From the NCBI RefSeq assembly GCF_018143015.1, contig NC_054754.1:25186894-25250893 (forward strand): a stretch of DNA of 64,000 bases. The letters are read 5' to 3'. The stretch's first letter is position 1. Each line of letters opens with the position of its first letter. Origin of the DNA: Lytechinus variegatus. Lineage: Eukaryota > Echinodermata > Echinoidea > Temnopleuroida > Toxopneustidae. Below, piece after piece: positions 54,701-64,000 of the stretch. The notes beneath the pieces are model-generated. The model searched no databases, was not told the DNA's origin, and saw only the letters and a program-made list of their open reading frames with translations. The translations under genes were made by a program, and so were the position numbers.

Positions 54701-55758
54701 TTTATTTTAAAAAAAAAGAAACATGATAACATTTAAGCCAAATCTTCAATTAAACAAGGTAAATTTCTTTGAATCAAAGAATTAAAGCGCCCCTAACCAT
54801 TCTCAGTTTTAACAATAAATCATATGGGGCTCCACAGAAATTATAAATGGTGAGTTCATAATTGATATGATTTCACAAGCTATAACTTTGATGTTTCAGC
54901 TGAATTATTCATTTTTCCACCCCATTTACATGTACAACATGGAGATAACAGAGTATTTTGATCTGATAAAGTAACTTGCAAAAAAATGTTAGCATTCATA
55001 ATTCAAAATGCATTAACAAATGTACCTGCATGTTTTATTATGCACCTGTTGTAGTTTGATGGGTGATCATAATGCCATAAATTATGAAAAATGCATTTTG
55101 CATAGACCACAGTTTTCCAGGTCAGAATCAGATAATAGAATTATTAGCAGAATACAATTATCAGCGGTGAATTTCACAAAATAGATATATATTCGTTTGT
55201 TTACTGGATTTGAATATGGCAGGCTACAGAGGCCAGTCACAGCATAACAAAATGTACTTGTTAAGTATTTTGTGAATGGCACTTGCATTCTTTTCCCTGT
55301 TTACAAAATAAAGTGGTTCAACATTTTTGAAAATAAATGTAATGAATCAGGCCTAAATGAGAGTAACCAGTAATATGAATGGCTGGCTTGTCACTGTTCA
55401 AATTCTGTCGAGCTTCATGTATATAAATGTCCGGCTTGCCATAGTACAGTTCAAATTCTGCCAAGCATCACTAAAAAAAAGCGTGATATGAATGACTGGC
55501 TTGCCATAGTAAAGTTCAAATTCTTTTGAGCTCCATTTATTAAAGGTAACTGGTAATACAGATAGCTCGCCTGCCATAAAACATTTCAAATTCTGTCGAG
55601 CTTCCTTCATCATTGTGAAACACCCCCTTACATGCTCATAGAAAGATGATTGAATGAAAAGGATGCGGTATCTACTTACAATCTAACTTCTCGTCTAACG
55701 TCCCCCTCGATGTCACTGATAGCGCACAAATGAATTCCTTGAAAGAAATACTTCCATC
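45659..55758 (-). CDS. Neuronal calcium sensor (NCS/frequenin-like) EF-hand protein, C-terminal four exons; N-terminus not in window
   Basis: Exons in transcript order are 55758-55680, 52505-52417, 51459-51382 and 45772-45659. They join in phase into about 120 residues ending in TAG. The product starts inside EF-hand 2 ([20 protein letters not shown]) and continues [58 protein letters not shown] and [18 protein letters not shown]-hand 3 ([12 protein letters not shown]) and EF-hand 4 ([12 protein letters not shown]) have canonical acidic ligands at loop positions 1, 3 (D or N), 5 and 12. These proteins are myristoylated Ca2+ switches that regulate membrane kinases, receptors and exocytosis. 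The missing part (myristoylation site, EF-hand 1 and the start of EF-hand 2) was looked for up to 64000 and not found, so it probably lies upstream. The closest subgroup (NCS-1, NCS-2 or hippocalcin type) is uncertain. The last residues, [10 protein letters not shown], are unlike vertebrate NCS-1. Confidence 0.92.
46081..46662. mobile_element. Foldback MITE, GGACAAGTCCACC family, 5'-truncated copy
   Basis: Lacks the first roughly 35 bases of the family but keeps the rest (CACATCCTGGTCGGTATG) and the right end GGTGGACTTGTCCTTTA. Confidence 0.7.
47991..48596. mobile_element. Foldback MITE, GGACAAGTCCACC family, complete copy
   Basis: Starts TAAAGGACAAGTCCACCCC and ends GTGGACTTGACCTTTA. Same internal landmarks as the other copies (GATGACATCACTCACTAT). 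Confidence 0.75.
48692..48933. mobile_element. Near-perfect hairpin MITE
   Basis: Two arms of about 95 bases (48692-48787 and 48838-48933) are reverse complements with only about six differences. Ends GTAGGGGAGACCGGGG and CCCCGTTCTCCCCTAC. A transcript would fold into a long stem. In the last NCS-like intron. Confidence 0.8.
49497..49637. mobile_element. MITE, CATAAAGCTGTTCGTAAG family, copy 3
   Basis: Left GTTTCATAAAGCTGTTCGTA, right CTTACGAACAGCTTTGTGAA, with shared AGCGACTGGTGATC inside the arms. Confidence 0.72.
49893..50047 (+). mobile_element. MITE, GGAGCATTTCATCAACA family, copy 3
   Basis: GGGGAGTGTTTTATCAAC at the left, GATTGGCTGAGAACTATC inside, ATGAAACGCTCTCC at the right. Confidence 0.58.
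50240..50983. mobile_element. TTAA-flanked element with about 45-bp inverted repeats and many CCGTGTA boxes
   Basis: Flanked by TTAA (50236-50239 and 50984-50987). The inverted ends begin GCCCCTTTTACACCTTCACG and match for about 45 bases with few differences. The interior is filled with degenerate ATCCGTGTA/ATCCGGG boxes in both orientations and a short (AAT)n. 744 bp, piggyBac-like by target site, no coding frame. It lies in the NCS-like intron before exon 45772. Confidence 0.72.
51382..51459 (-). CDS. NCS-like exon (linker and EF-hand 4 start)
   Basis: 26 codons: [20 protein letters not shown] then FTQMDR. DTPEKRV is a family signature. Acceptor CAG, donor GTAAGT. Confidence 0.93.
51831..52045. 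mobile_element. MITE, AAGGCCTGGTCACACC family, copy 2
   Basis: TAAAGGCCTTGTCACACCCC at the left and GAGGTGTGACCAGGCCTTA at the right; the centre is inverted relative to copy 1. In the NCS-like intron between 52417 and 51459. Confidence 0.75.
52417..52505 (-). CDS. NCS-like exon (EF-hand 3)
   Basis: Completes a TGG codon across the junction and encodes [20 protein letters not shown] then IVEAIYRMV, the complete third EF-hand. Acceptor CAG, donor GTAAGT. Confidence 0.94.
52757..53385 (+). repeat. ATC/ACC microsatellite, about 630 bp
   Basis: Long imperfect (ATC)n and (ACC)n in an NCS-like intron, interrupted by TTATTGATC blocks. Histidine-rich frames here are artefacts. Confidence 0.92.
53400..55679. 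other. Intron of the NCS-like gene without further recognisable features
   Basis: Between exons 55680 and 52505, apart from the ATC microsatellite. 55380-55600 has three imperfect copies of a roughly 70-bp unit (GGCTTGCCATAGTA, TTCAAATTCTG). Otherwise I see nothing. Confidence 0.5.
55680..55758 (-). CDS. NCS-like exon (EF-hand 2 second half)
   Basis: 26 codons plus one base, [20 protein letters not shown] then LDEKLD. This is nearly identical to the NCS family block around [14 protein letters not shown]. Acceptor CAG, donor GTAAGT. It is the first exon visible in the window. Confidence 0.93.
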
Positions 55759-57504
55759 CTGAGGAAAAGACATAATGGGGAAGAAATTATTACAGATGAG
55801 AGGACATGAGAAGAATACAAGACAACCCACAATCCGATTTAGTTTGTCATCGAGTAAAGCCTATCTCAGGGGTCAATTGTGGCTTTGTGTTTTCAAGCAA
55901 GATGGAACTGAGTCACATACTTTAAAGTGGGTGTTAACCCCAACAAAAGGTCATTTTTTATAATAATATTTAATAGAAAATTCAAACAAGCATAATGCTG
56001 AGAATTTAATTGAAAACAAATGTAAAAAAAGAAACTCATGATATTTGAAGCTTTCTCTTATCTTTAATAGCAAAGCAGTTATATCAAATATGAAAAAACA
56101 TTTCAATATGAGCAAGCTGGTCAGATCAAACATTCACTTCCGGTAATTTCTTTTGTAGATTATTGCAATAATTATATACAATATTCCATTTATTAAGATC
56201 TGAAAATAAATGGGAGTCTTCATTGATATCATAATACAACACTGACAATTCCACATCTTCAGGGATGAATCAAACTTTGTTCCACATTGTATTGAAGAAC
56301 AATTCCCTATTATAGAAATTAGGCAATATCATCAGTTACCCCATTAAACTGCTCTTGAAATAAGCAACTTTTTTCAAACATGTATATATACATGTAACCT
56401 TATCATTTTACATTCAATTTTGATTTTATTCTTAAAAATTGACATTATGCTTGTTTGATTACTCTCCTATCATTAATATGAACTTTTTTGTGAGGTTGTA
56501 CTTCCCTATTGAAATGCAAAATATTAAGCAACAATATCAAGAAGAATACTTCGAATGAATATGTTGTCCCTTTCCCCTTTAAAAAAAGTGAATTTGTGTC
56601 TTGGACGTTAATTGACAAGTAGGAGTAATAGTAGGGATATTTTTCATCCTGTTCGTCACTATGATAATTCAATTAATAACAATTATATAATATTCGTGGG
56701 GGAACATTATTTACGATCAATTTGCCTTCAAGGCTTTCTCCCCATTAATCCAGCTTGAATAAACTTCTGCCCTTTTCTACAATGTTCATTCTGACATTTT
56801 ATTATTGAATTATTGTCAAGTTTAACTTTAACATGCTCTGTAAAATTACTTTCCACAATGTGGCACGAAGCTAAATAAAACATGAAATATGATTATCACG
56901 AAGGCACTGTTCAGACTCCATATAAATAGGGTGGCATCTGAGTTGACATAGAAAACACGTCAGCCTACATGTCACGTTTCTTGATAATATAGGTGACAGG
57001 TCCTACAAAATATTCACAAAATTAATGTCCATCAGATATTAAAAACAAACTCATAATTTAGCTGTTTTTCATGCCCTTTAAATTGAATTTAGACAAAACA
57101 GTGTATGTCATAATTGCAATGAAAATAAAACTGGAAGTAATCTGCCCATTTAACCAGTCTATAGTATATGTACATTACATGTACCATGCATTTTCCAAAG
57201 TTTATCTGCATGGAAACATGTTTTTCTATGATTTTTCACTTATTTACAATTGCCACAACTGATTTATCATGGGTTATGCAGACATGAAAGAACACAAAAT
57301 GTAATACTTAAAACACTGAAGAACACTGCATTTGAATTATAGTAAACATGAAACAGGGGACTCTAATCTCAACAATAAAATCTGGTTGGCTAAAGCATAC
57401 TCAGTGGGAGAAGCCACTGTGTAGTGATAGTGATACCAGCTAATATTTGCCATAGAGATAAATCAACATGGCATTCAGAGCTTCTACCATTGAGAGTAGT
57501 ATAA

Positions 57505-57884
57505 TACTCCTTTCATAAACCTATCCTCCAATTAGCCGCCTAAGAGTAATGCGGATAATTCAATAAAAATTGCGTTCACAAACTCCGAAAATAAGCCGCA
57601 TTATTTTTACGAGCGCCCGTCCTGAAAAAGGCGGATAATCGTCATGACAACTGGACACGCCCCCTCCGATGCGGTTGTGTTGGAAAAGGGTGACCTTGTG
57701 ACCGCACCATGGCAATTATCCGCATTATTTGGAAATGCGTTCATAAACTCAAAATCTTGTCCCGATGCTGCTATTATGCGGATAATAGCAGCATCAAAAT
57801 AATGCGGATAACTCTGGTCCTCCTCCAATTTTACGACCAAATTATGCTGCTATTAGCCGCATAATTGGGTTTATGAAAGGGGTA
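57505..57884. mobile_element. MITE with CCTTTCATAAACC ends and GCGGATAAT boxes
   Basis: Left TACTCCTTTCATAAACC, right GGTTTATGAAAGGGGTA (as GGGTTTATGAAAGG). AATTAGCCGC/GCGGATAAT motifs repeat inside in both orientations. Confidence 0.65.
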
Positions 57885-58367
57885 TAAGACTGTGTTCCTA
57901 TATGTTCATACCAATCTCATATTGGGGCCTAACAGATAAATATATATTTGACCAAAGAAAAAAATATGATGTTCGAATATTCATTCATAGATTTGCTTAA
58001 AGTGCAAATGAAAATTGGTAGCATCACTTTCCACTGTTCTAACTCAGTCATGCTACATTATGAACGTTGAGATTGAGCTCAAATAAAAGAGAAGCATTTC
58101 TTTCAATTCATGTGCATTTCATGAAGCAAACTTATGATCATGATAGGTAAAATTTAGTTTCTGAATCTTGGTTTTGTTTTTTCTGGGATGCACTGTAAAC
58201 ATGGTAAAGCGCGGCTCAATACATTGGAAAACTGTCTCTACGTGCTTTACAGATATATTCCTAACAGTGTACGGTTCTCCACTATTTTATCAAGATATAC
58301 ACCTGACTTTTTGGTATTTTGATGTCTTAATCCGTTTTTAAATTTAAACAAGTGGAATGCCTCTGGC

Positions 58368-59459
58368 CGTCTCACCTGCATCACGCGGTTCAATATAGCA
58401 GCAGTGCTGACTTTGAATACTACTCTAACTCGCACAAGATGTTCAGCGATACATGGTTACTCTTACATGTATGTCCTCTTTTTATGAACTAGACCAATAA
58501 ACTTAGAGATATGATGGTTATTCAACAAAAAACCCCAACATGGCCAAAGTTCATTGACCTTACATGACCTGTGACCTTGATCATGTGACCTGAAACTCGC
58601 ACAGGATGTTCAGTGATACTTGATTACTCTTATGTACAAGTTTCATGAATCAGATCCATAAACTTTCAAAGTTATGATGGTAATTCAACAGATACACCCA
58701 GTTCGGCCAAAGTTCATTGACCTTTGACCTTGGTCATGTGACCTGAAACGCGCACAGGATGTTCAGAGATACTTGATTACTATAATGTCCAAGTTTAATG
58801 AACTAGACCAATAAATTTTCAAAGTTATGATGGTAATTCAACAGATACCCCCAATTCGGCCAAAGTTCATTGACCCTAAATGACCTTTGACCTTAATCAT
58901 GAGACCTGAAACTTGCACAAAATGTTCAGTGATGCTTGATTACTATAATGTCCAAGTTTCATGAATCAGATCCATAAACTTTCAAAGTTATGATGGGAAT
59001 TCAACAGATATCTGCAATTCGGCCAAAGTTCATTGACCCTAAATGACCTTTGACCTTGGTCATGTGACGTGAAACTCGTGCAGGATGTTCAGCGATACTT
59101 GATTAACCTTATGTCCAAGTTTCATGAACTAGGTCCATATATTTTCTAAGTTATGATGACATTTCAAAAACTTAACCTCAGGTTAAGATTTCGATGTTGA
59201 TCCCTCCAACATGGTCTAAGTTCATTGACCCTAAATGACCCTTGACCTTGGTCATGTGACATGAAACTCTAATAGGATGTTCAGTAATACTTGATTAACC
59301 TTATGGCCAAGTTTTATTAACTAGGTCCATATACTTTCTAAGTTATGAGGTCATTTCAAAAACTTAACCTCAGGTTAAGATTTGATGTTGACGCCGCCGC
59401 CGTCGCCGCCGCCGTCGGAAAAGCGGCGCCTATAGTCTCACTCTGCTTCGCAGGTGAGA
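58368..59459. repeat. Element with GTCTCACCTGC ends and five 155-190-bp tandem units
   Basis: The ends GTCTCACCTGC (58368) and GCAGGTGAGAC (59459) are inverted. Five internal units start near 58543, 58704, 58857, 59019 and 59211, each with CCAAAGTTCATTGACC and TGACCTTGGTCATGTGAC. Four of the five include TGACC-N-TGACCTT direct repeats. The right end has a GCC/GTC-rich stretch (59391-59425). No protein. Confidence 0.78.
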
Positions 59460-59730
59460 CAAAAATGACTAGATGTCATTACAATGATAATATTGCTGAC
59501 TTATATAGCACAGAAAGAGCTCAACCACACCTTCGAATGTATCGCTGTGGCTGAACAGCTATTTAAGCTCCCAAGCCATTAATATTGCTGCCTAGATTGA
59601 CGAAGAATATCCGTTGAGGACCACCATACATTTTTAATCATGAAAATTTTCTTCTAAATATCTAGTTCAGAGGAACAATGCACAAAGGGTTGCTATTAAA
59701 GGGGAAGTTCACCTTGATATGAAGTTGATT

Positions 59731-60212
59731 TAAAGGAGAATGAACCATTTGGAACAAGATAGCTTGTGTGAAAACGGAAAAATCAAAGAAACATATCAAC
59801 AAAAGTATGAGAAAAATTGGATAAATAATGAGAAAGTTATAAGAATTTTAATACTGCGATCAATAATATTATGGAGATCCTAAAAGTGGCAATGTGACAA
59901 AGATGTGTAGTGTCACTTGTGAACAACTCTCCCCATTACTTTAGTATATACTTCACTTAAAATTGCCTCTTCTATCACATCTATCAGTAGATCATGTGTT
60001 CTTTCTATAGGAGGGCATGTAATACAGATTTTTAAAGAACACATCATGGATAAAGAGTTTGTATCACCATATGAAAAAGCAAATAATGACATTTTTAGGG
60101 TACATTATACTCATTATTTGTCAGATTTTTCTCAAATTTTCTTTGTTCTTATTCTTTGATTTTTCTCTTTCGACACAAGCCTTCTTGTTCCAAAGGTTTC
60201 ATTCCCCTTTAA
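59731..60212. mobile_element. Foldback MITE with AAAGG/CCTTT ends
   Basis: Left TTTAAAGGAGAATGAACC and TGGAACAAGATAGCTTGTG. Right ACAAGCCTTCTTGTTCCA and ATTCCCCTTTAA. Non-coding. It appears to lie next to a remnant of the GGGGAAGTTCAC family at 59697. Confidence 0.6.
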
Positions 60213-60499
60213 CAAAAGCACAATAGCAAATCTGAGATCATATTGGTGATGACTGATTTTGCAAAAGATCCATCAAATATTAACACATACTGATCTCTGA
60301 AATTTTATATTTTGTGAATCCAAATGCAAACAGCTCCTTAATTTGTCAAGCAATATGAACACCATAAAAAACCATTTTCTGTGAAAAGTGAAAATTATTT
60401 CAATCATCTGTCACATCATTATTTTGTACCTTCTTCAATAAGGGAAATCCTTTCAGTCTTCATGAACCATTTAAAAAATGGAAAATTATTGAAATAATA

Positions 60500-61020
60500 C
60501 AATAGGGTAGCTGCCAACATGGCATCACAAATTTAAAACATTGATAATAATAACAATTTTATATACCGCAAAATCGCAAAAATGCCTCTAAGCGGTTAAG
60601 AGAAAGGAAAATGAAGTATAAAGGAAATAGAAATACTTTGCAGAACAAAATGTATCAAAACTAATATAACAATTTACAACTTTCTCACCAGATCATGAAT
60701 AAAGAAATACCATCAAATGGGCCAATAAACATATGATATGATCAATTTCAGATTTAAAAAGATGAGTTTTAAGCATAACTTTATATGTATTAACACTGTT
60801 GGCATTGCGAATTTGTAGGGGGAGATTGTTCCAAAGAAATGAAGCTGCATAAGAGAAAGAACGCTGACCGTATTGTTTGTAAGAAGTATGAGATCGAGAA
60901 AAAAGAGATTGAGAAGCAGAACGTAGAACTCGAACTGGCTGATATCGAGGAAGGAGTTCAGAAAGGTATGAAGGAGCTAGACCATGATATGACTTGAAAG
61001 CAAGAAAGCTACATTAGAAA
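60500..61020 (+). repeat. Possible 3' end of an interspersed repeat
   Basis: A stretch with the look of a degraded retroelement tail (CATAAGAGAAAGAACGCTGA, AGCTAGACCATGATATGACT). It has no open frame and no clear ends. Called only from texture. Confidence 0.3.
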
Positions 61021-61344
61021 TCCATACCTCAGTTGATATTTCATGGATTTTCACTAAATCTTCACAAAGTCTTCATTGAATATTTTTTTCTAACTTTTCC
61101 AGTTTGATAATGAAACATCTGTATTGTTAGGGTGATTTAACCCCTCTATCAAGTTTTATTTTTGGACAATGCACACGTTCCTCTCAAAACAAACCGGACG
61201 TAAGCAAGATGCTCAATTGGGGGTAGAGTATTTGATTACAAAGTAAATGAAGAGGCCATGCTGGAAATCGAAGCATAATGTAAATATTTTGACAGCTCTT
61301 CTATATTCTGCTCAAAAGGTTATATTCAGTTTCATCATTCTAGG

Positions 61345-61930
61345 ATGTAGTTTTATGGTTCAAATCTCATCATCAATCCATACATATTTTGGGGTTTGCT
61401 GAAGGGGGGATAGATTGAAAAAGAATAAAAAAATTTCCCCTGCAAGTTTTACGTTTCAAATCTCATCATCAATCCATACATATTTTGGGGTTTGAGCTGG
61501 GGGGGATAGAATGATAAAGAATAACATATTCCCCTTGCAAGTTTTACAGTTTAAATCTCATCACCAATCCATACATATTTTGGGGTTTGCGCTGGGGGGG
61601 GGATAGATTGAAAAAGAATAACATATTCCCCTGCAAGTTTTACAGTTCAAATCTCATCATCAATCCATACATATTTTGGGGTTTGCGCTGGGGGGATAGA
61701 TTGAAAAAGAATAACATATTCCCTTGCAAGTTTTACAGTTCAAATCTCATCAATCCACACATATTTTGGGGTTTGCACGGAGGGGGGGATAGATTGAAAA
61801 AGAATAACATATTCCCTTGCAAGTTTTACAGTTTAAATCTCATCACCAATCCATATATATTTTGGGGTTTGCGCTGGGGGGATAGATTGAAAAAGAATAA
61901 AATATTCCCTTGCAAGTTTTAAGGTTCAAA
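61345..61930. repeat. Tandem repeat of about 90-98 bp, six to seven copies
   Basis: Each unit contains TCATCAATCCATACATATTT, then TTGGGGTTTGCGCTGGGGGG, then ATAGATTGAAAAAGAATAAC and CCTTGCAAGTTTTAC. Unit starts are spaced about 90-98 bases apart. An open frame through it (61587-61922) is a repeat artefact. Confidence 0.88.
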
Positions 61931-62518
61931 TCCGATGGCATCTTCGCTATTCTTCAACAAGAAATGTATCTACAATTGCCACTCTCCATCCTGGAGTTAA
62001 ATCACCATCCAAAAGACATGACCTGGGCCTGAACCTCAAACCTCTGCATCACTTTGTAACTTTCCCCATTTAGCTTGGATTACGGGCACACGCCACATCA
62101 CCAAGAGATGCTGGTCTTGTGTCACGACTCACTCGTTGATTATACTATATCAACATCATTATTATTTGCGATTTAAAATTAAATCTTTTACTTACTGCCT
62201 TAATCTGAACGATTAGCTTAACATTGCGATGAATGGGGATTTCCAGGGCAAATTTTCTATTTATAGTTTCAAGGGCTCATTTGAGCATTTGGGGGTAAAT
62301 TCTCCCCCCCCCCCCCCCGTCCCCATGTAATTTCTTCCTGATTGGAGGGTTTCACAAAGTATTTCGTCAGTAATTTTCTTCATCAAATCTGTTTAAAGCC
62401 TATTTAGAAGCAATAATTTCAGCTTATCTGCTAATATAAATTGTTTCATAAAACATGTCCCTGGATTCACTTGTTTGATCAATGTGTATGTAAAATGGAG
62501 TTAACACTCTATAGGATT

Positions 62519-63088
62519 TAAAGGTCAAGTCCACCCCAACAAAAAGTTGATTTGAATAAAATCAAAAAGAGAAAAATCCAACAAGCATAACACTGACATT
62601 TTCATCCAAATCGAATGTAAAATAAGAAAGTTATGACATTTTCAAATTCACAAAATGCACATCCTGGTGGGTATGCAAATGAGGAGACTGATGACATCAT
62701 TCACTCGCTATTTCTTTTGTATTTTACTATATGAAATATAGAATATTCTATTTTTTCCTCATTGTCAAGTGAAACAACTAGTAATTCCCCCCGAACCACG
62801 TGGAATGAGCATTGATTAATACTTTATGGTTCAGTCAAGTTGGTCCTTATTGTCAAATATATAAAAAATGAAATATTGTATAATTCAAACAATAAAAAAG
62901 AAATAGTGAGGGGCATCATCGACTGTCTCATTTGAGTTGTGCATATCACTGTTTTGTGAAAAATAAGCTAAACTTTAAAATGTCATAACTTTCTTATTTT
63001 ACATTTGATTTTGATGAATTTCCAGCATTTTGCTAGAACTTCTCTATTTATTCAAATCAACATTTTTCTGGGGTGGACTTGACCTTTA
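62519..63088. mobile_element. Foldback MITE, GGACAAGTCCACC family, complete copy
   Basis: Starts TAAAGGTCAAGTCCACCCC and ends GGTGGACTTGACCTTTA. A more diverged relative seems to occupy about 55926-56513. Confidence 0.75.
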
Positions 63089-64000
63089 AAATAAATCAAG
63101 ATCAGCTGTAAATATGGACCAGAGGAATACTGGATTTATATCTAATCTTCAAGGATTAACTTTAAATCTCATATGATTTGAATTCAAATCTTTTAGCTTC
63201 AAATTTAAATCCACAAGGTTTAAATCTAAATCTGATACATGTACTCAACTCGTCCCCATTCATAGACAATCTGGATTAATTTCAAATCCTTGAAATTTAG
63301 AGTGTAGCCATTACAAATTTGATATTGCTATCAACTATTTGGCCCTTGCGTGAACACTTCATAATTCAAATGTGTCATTCAAATCTCATCAATAGAATGT
63401 TAAATAATGATGTGCAAGCTATCATGCCTTCATTTTATCAATGCAAATTTGTTACCCTGGCTTTTATGAGTACCAGTAAAATACACATGCACATCTGTGA
63501 TATATTGAATTTCAGCTAGGAATACTGCCTCTCACATCCCTGTACAAGGTTAATCTACAGCATTTTCAAACAGAACCATTGTCCTTAATCGGTAAGAAAC
63601 GTAACAGAGCCCTCTGCACCGCCCGTGTTTTCAAATAATAATGCTTTTTCTGATCCGGCAAATCATCCTGATTCGAACAATCTTGAGATTATTTGTAATG
63701 GAGACAAATCTGAATCACCGCTATGGTTCACTGGATTAATCTCAAGATTGCAATTCCAAATCAACTTGGGATTATTAGCAATAGCATAATTTCGTTAAAC
63801 TGATGGGAGTACAACCGCGGGAAGTTACAAAAAGTTAATTAGAAATGGCGTCAAGTTTATCTACCTTTTTCAATGATGCAGCACATCCAGACAGGGAAAC
63901 ACAAATAGACATGTGTTTCAATTAATAGTGACTATCTTATCGCTCTTTTCTTCAAGACACATGAAAGTCAATACATGGGACTACATGGTCCAGCTGAATC

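Noticed and set aside
61587..61922. 111-residue frame with four WGxxxGGDRLKKN-like repeats
   Set aside because: Follows a 90-98-bp tandem repeat whose unit length varies. The frame exists only where lengths happen to be compatible, with no splice or start context.
63844..63930. Possible first exon starting MASSLSTFFNDAAHP on the plus strand
   Set aside because: Only about 27 codons to a stop, no donor site inside, no recognisable motif.

Overview
The window is eukaryotic (split genes with GT-AG introns, no operons) and AT-rich. It most resembles a sea urchin or related echinoderm. The reasons are the density of short inverted-repeat elements, including one ending in GTTTCATAAAGCTGTTCGTAAG-type sequence that I associate with urchin genomes, the BEL/Pao element, and deuterostome-like versions of three conserved genes. 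The species call is an inference.

Three host genes can be read exon by exon. (1) RABGGTB, the beta subunit of Rab geranylgeranyltransferase, lies on the minus strand from 20719 down to 5219. It has nine coding exons, 333 codons and no break. (2) A Flower/CACFD1 gene lies on the plus strand from 20848 to 29559, with five coding exons and 181 codons. The two start codons face away from each other across only 128 bases, so they probably share a bidirectional promoter; it holds a perfect CRE palindrome and a YY1-type motif. (3) The C-terminal four exons of a neuronal calcium sensor (NCS/frequenin-like) EF-hand gene lie on the minus strand from 55758 to 45659. Its N-terminal exons are not visible and are probably beyond the right edge.

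Most of the remaining sequence is mobile or repetitive. Intron 1 of RABGGTB holds a complete 7.2-kb BEL/Pao LTR retrotransposon (12871-20066) with nearly identical LTRs and a 5-bp target duplication. Its pol is broken by a frameshift and a stop codon. Flower intron 1 holds a 2.4-kb hAT-like element with an 841-bp element nested inside it. A second hAT-like element (35992-39027), downstream of Flower, contains a 2-kb inverted-repeat element built from short repeated boxes. There are several TTAA-flanked, piggyBac-like short elements, several families of foldback MITEs, a 21-bp minisatellite, a roughly 95-bp tandem repeat, ATC/GAT microsatellites in an intron of each host gene, tRNA-derived sequences, and a repeat whose units carry nuclear-receptor-like sites.

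There is a 500-N assembly gap at 43055-43554. The same 42 bases occur immediately on both sides of it. Regions 1-5200, 30000-45600 and 56000-64000 contain no coding exon that I can recognise. All positions were read by eye; element boundaries without a stated target duplication are approximate.
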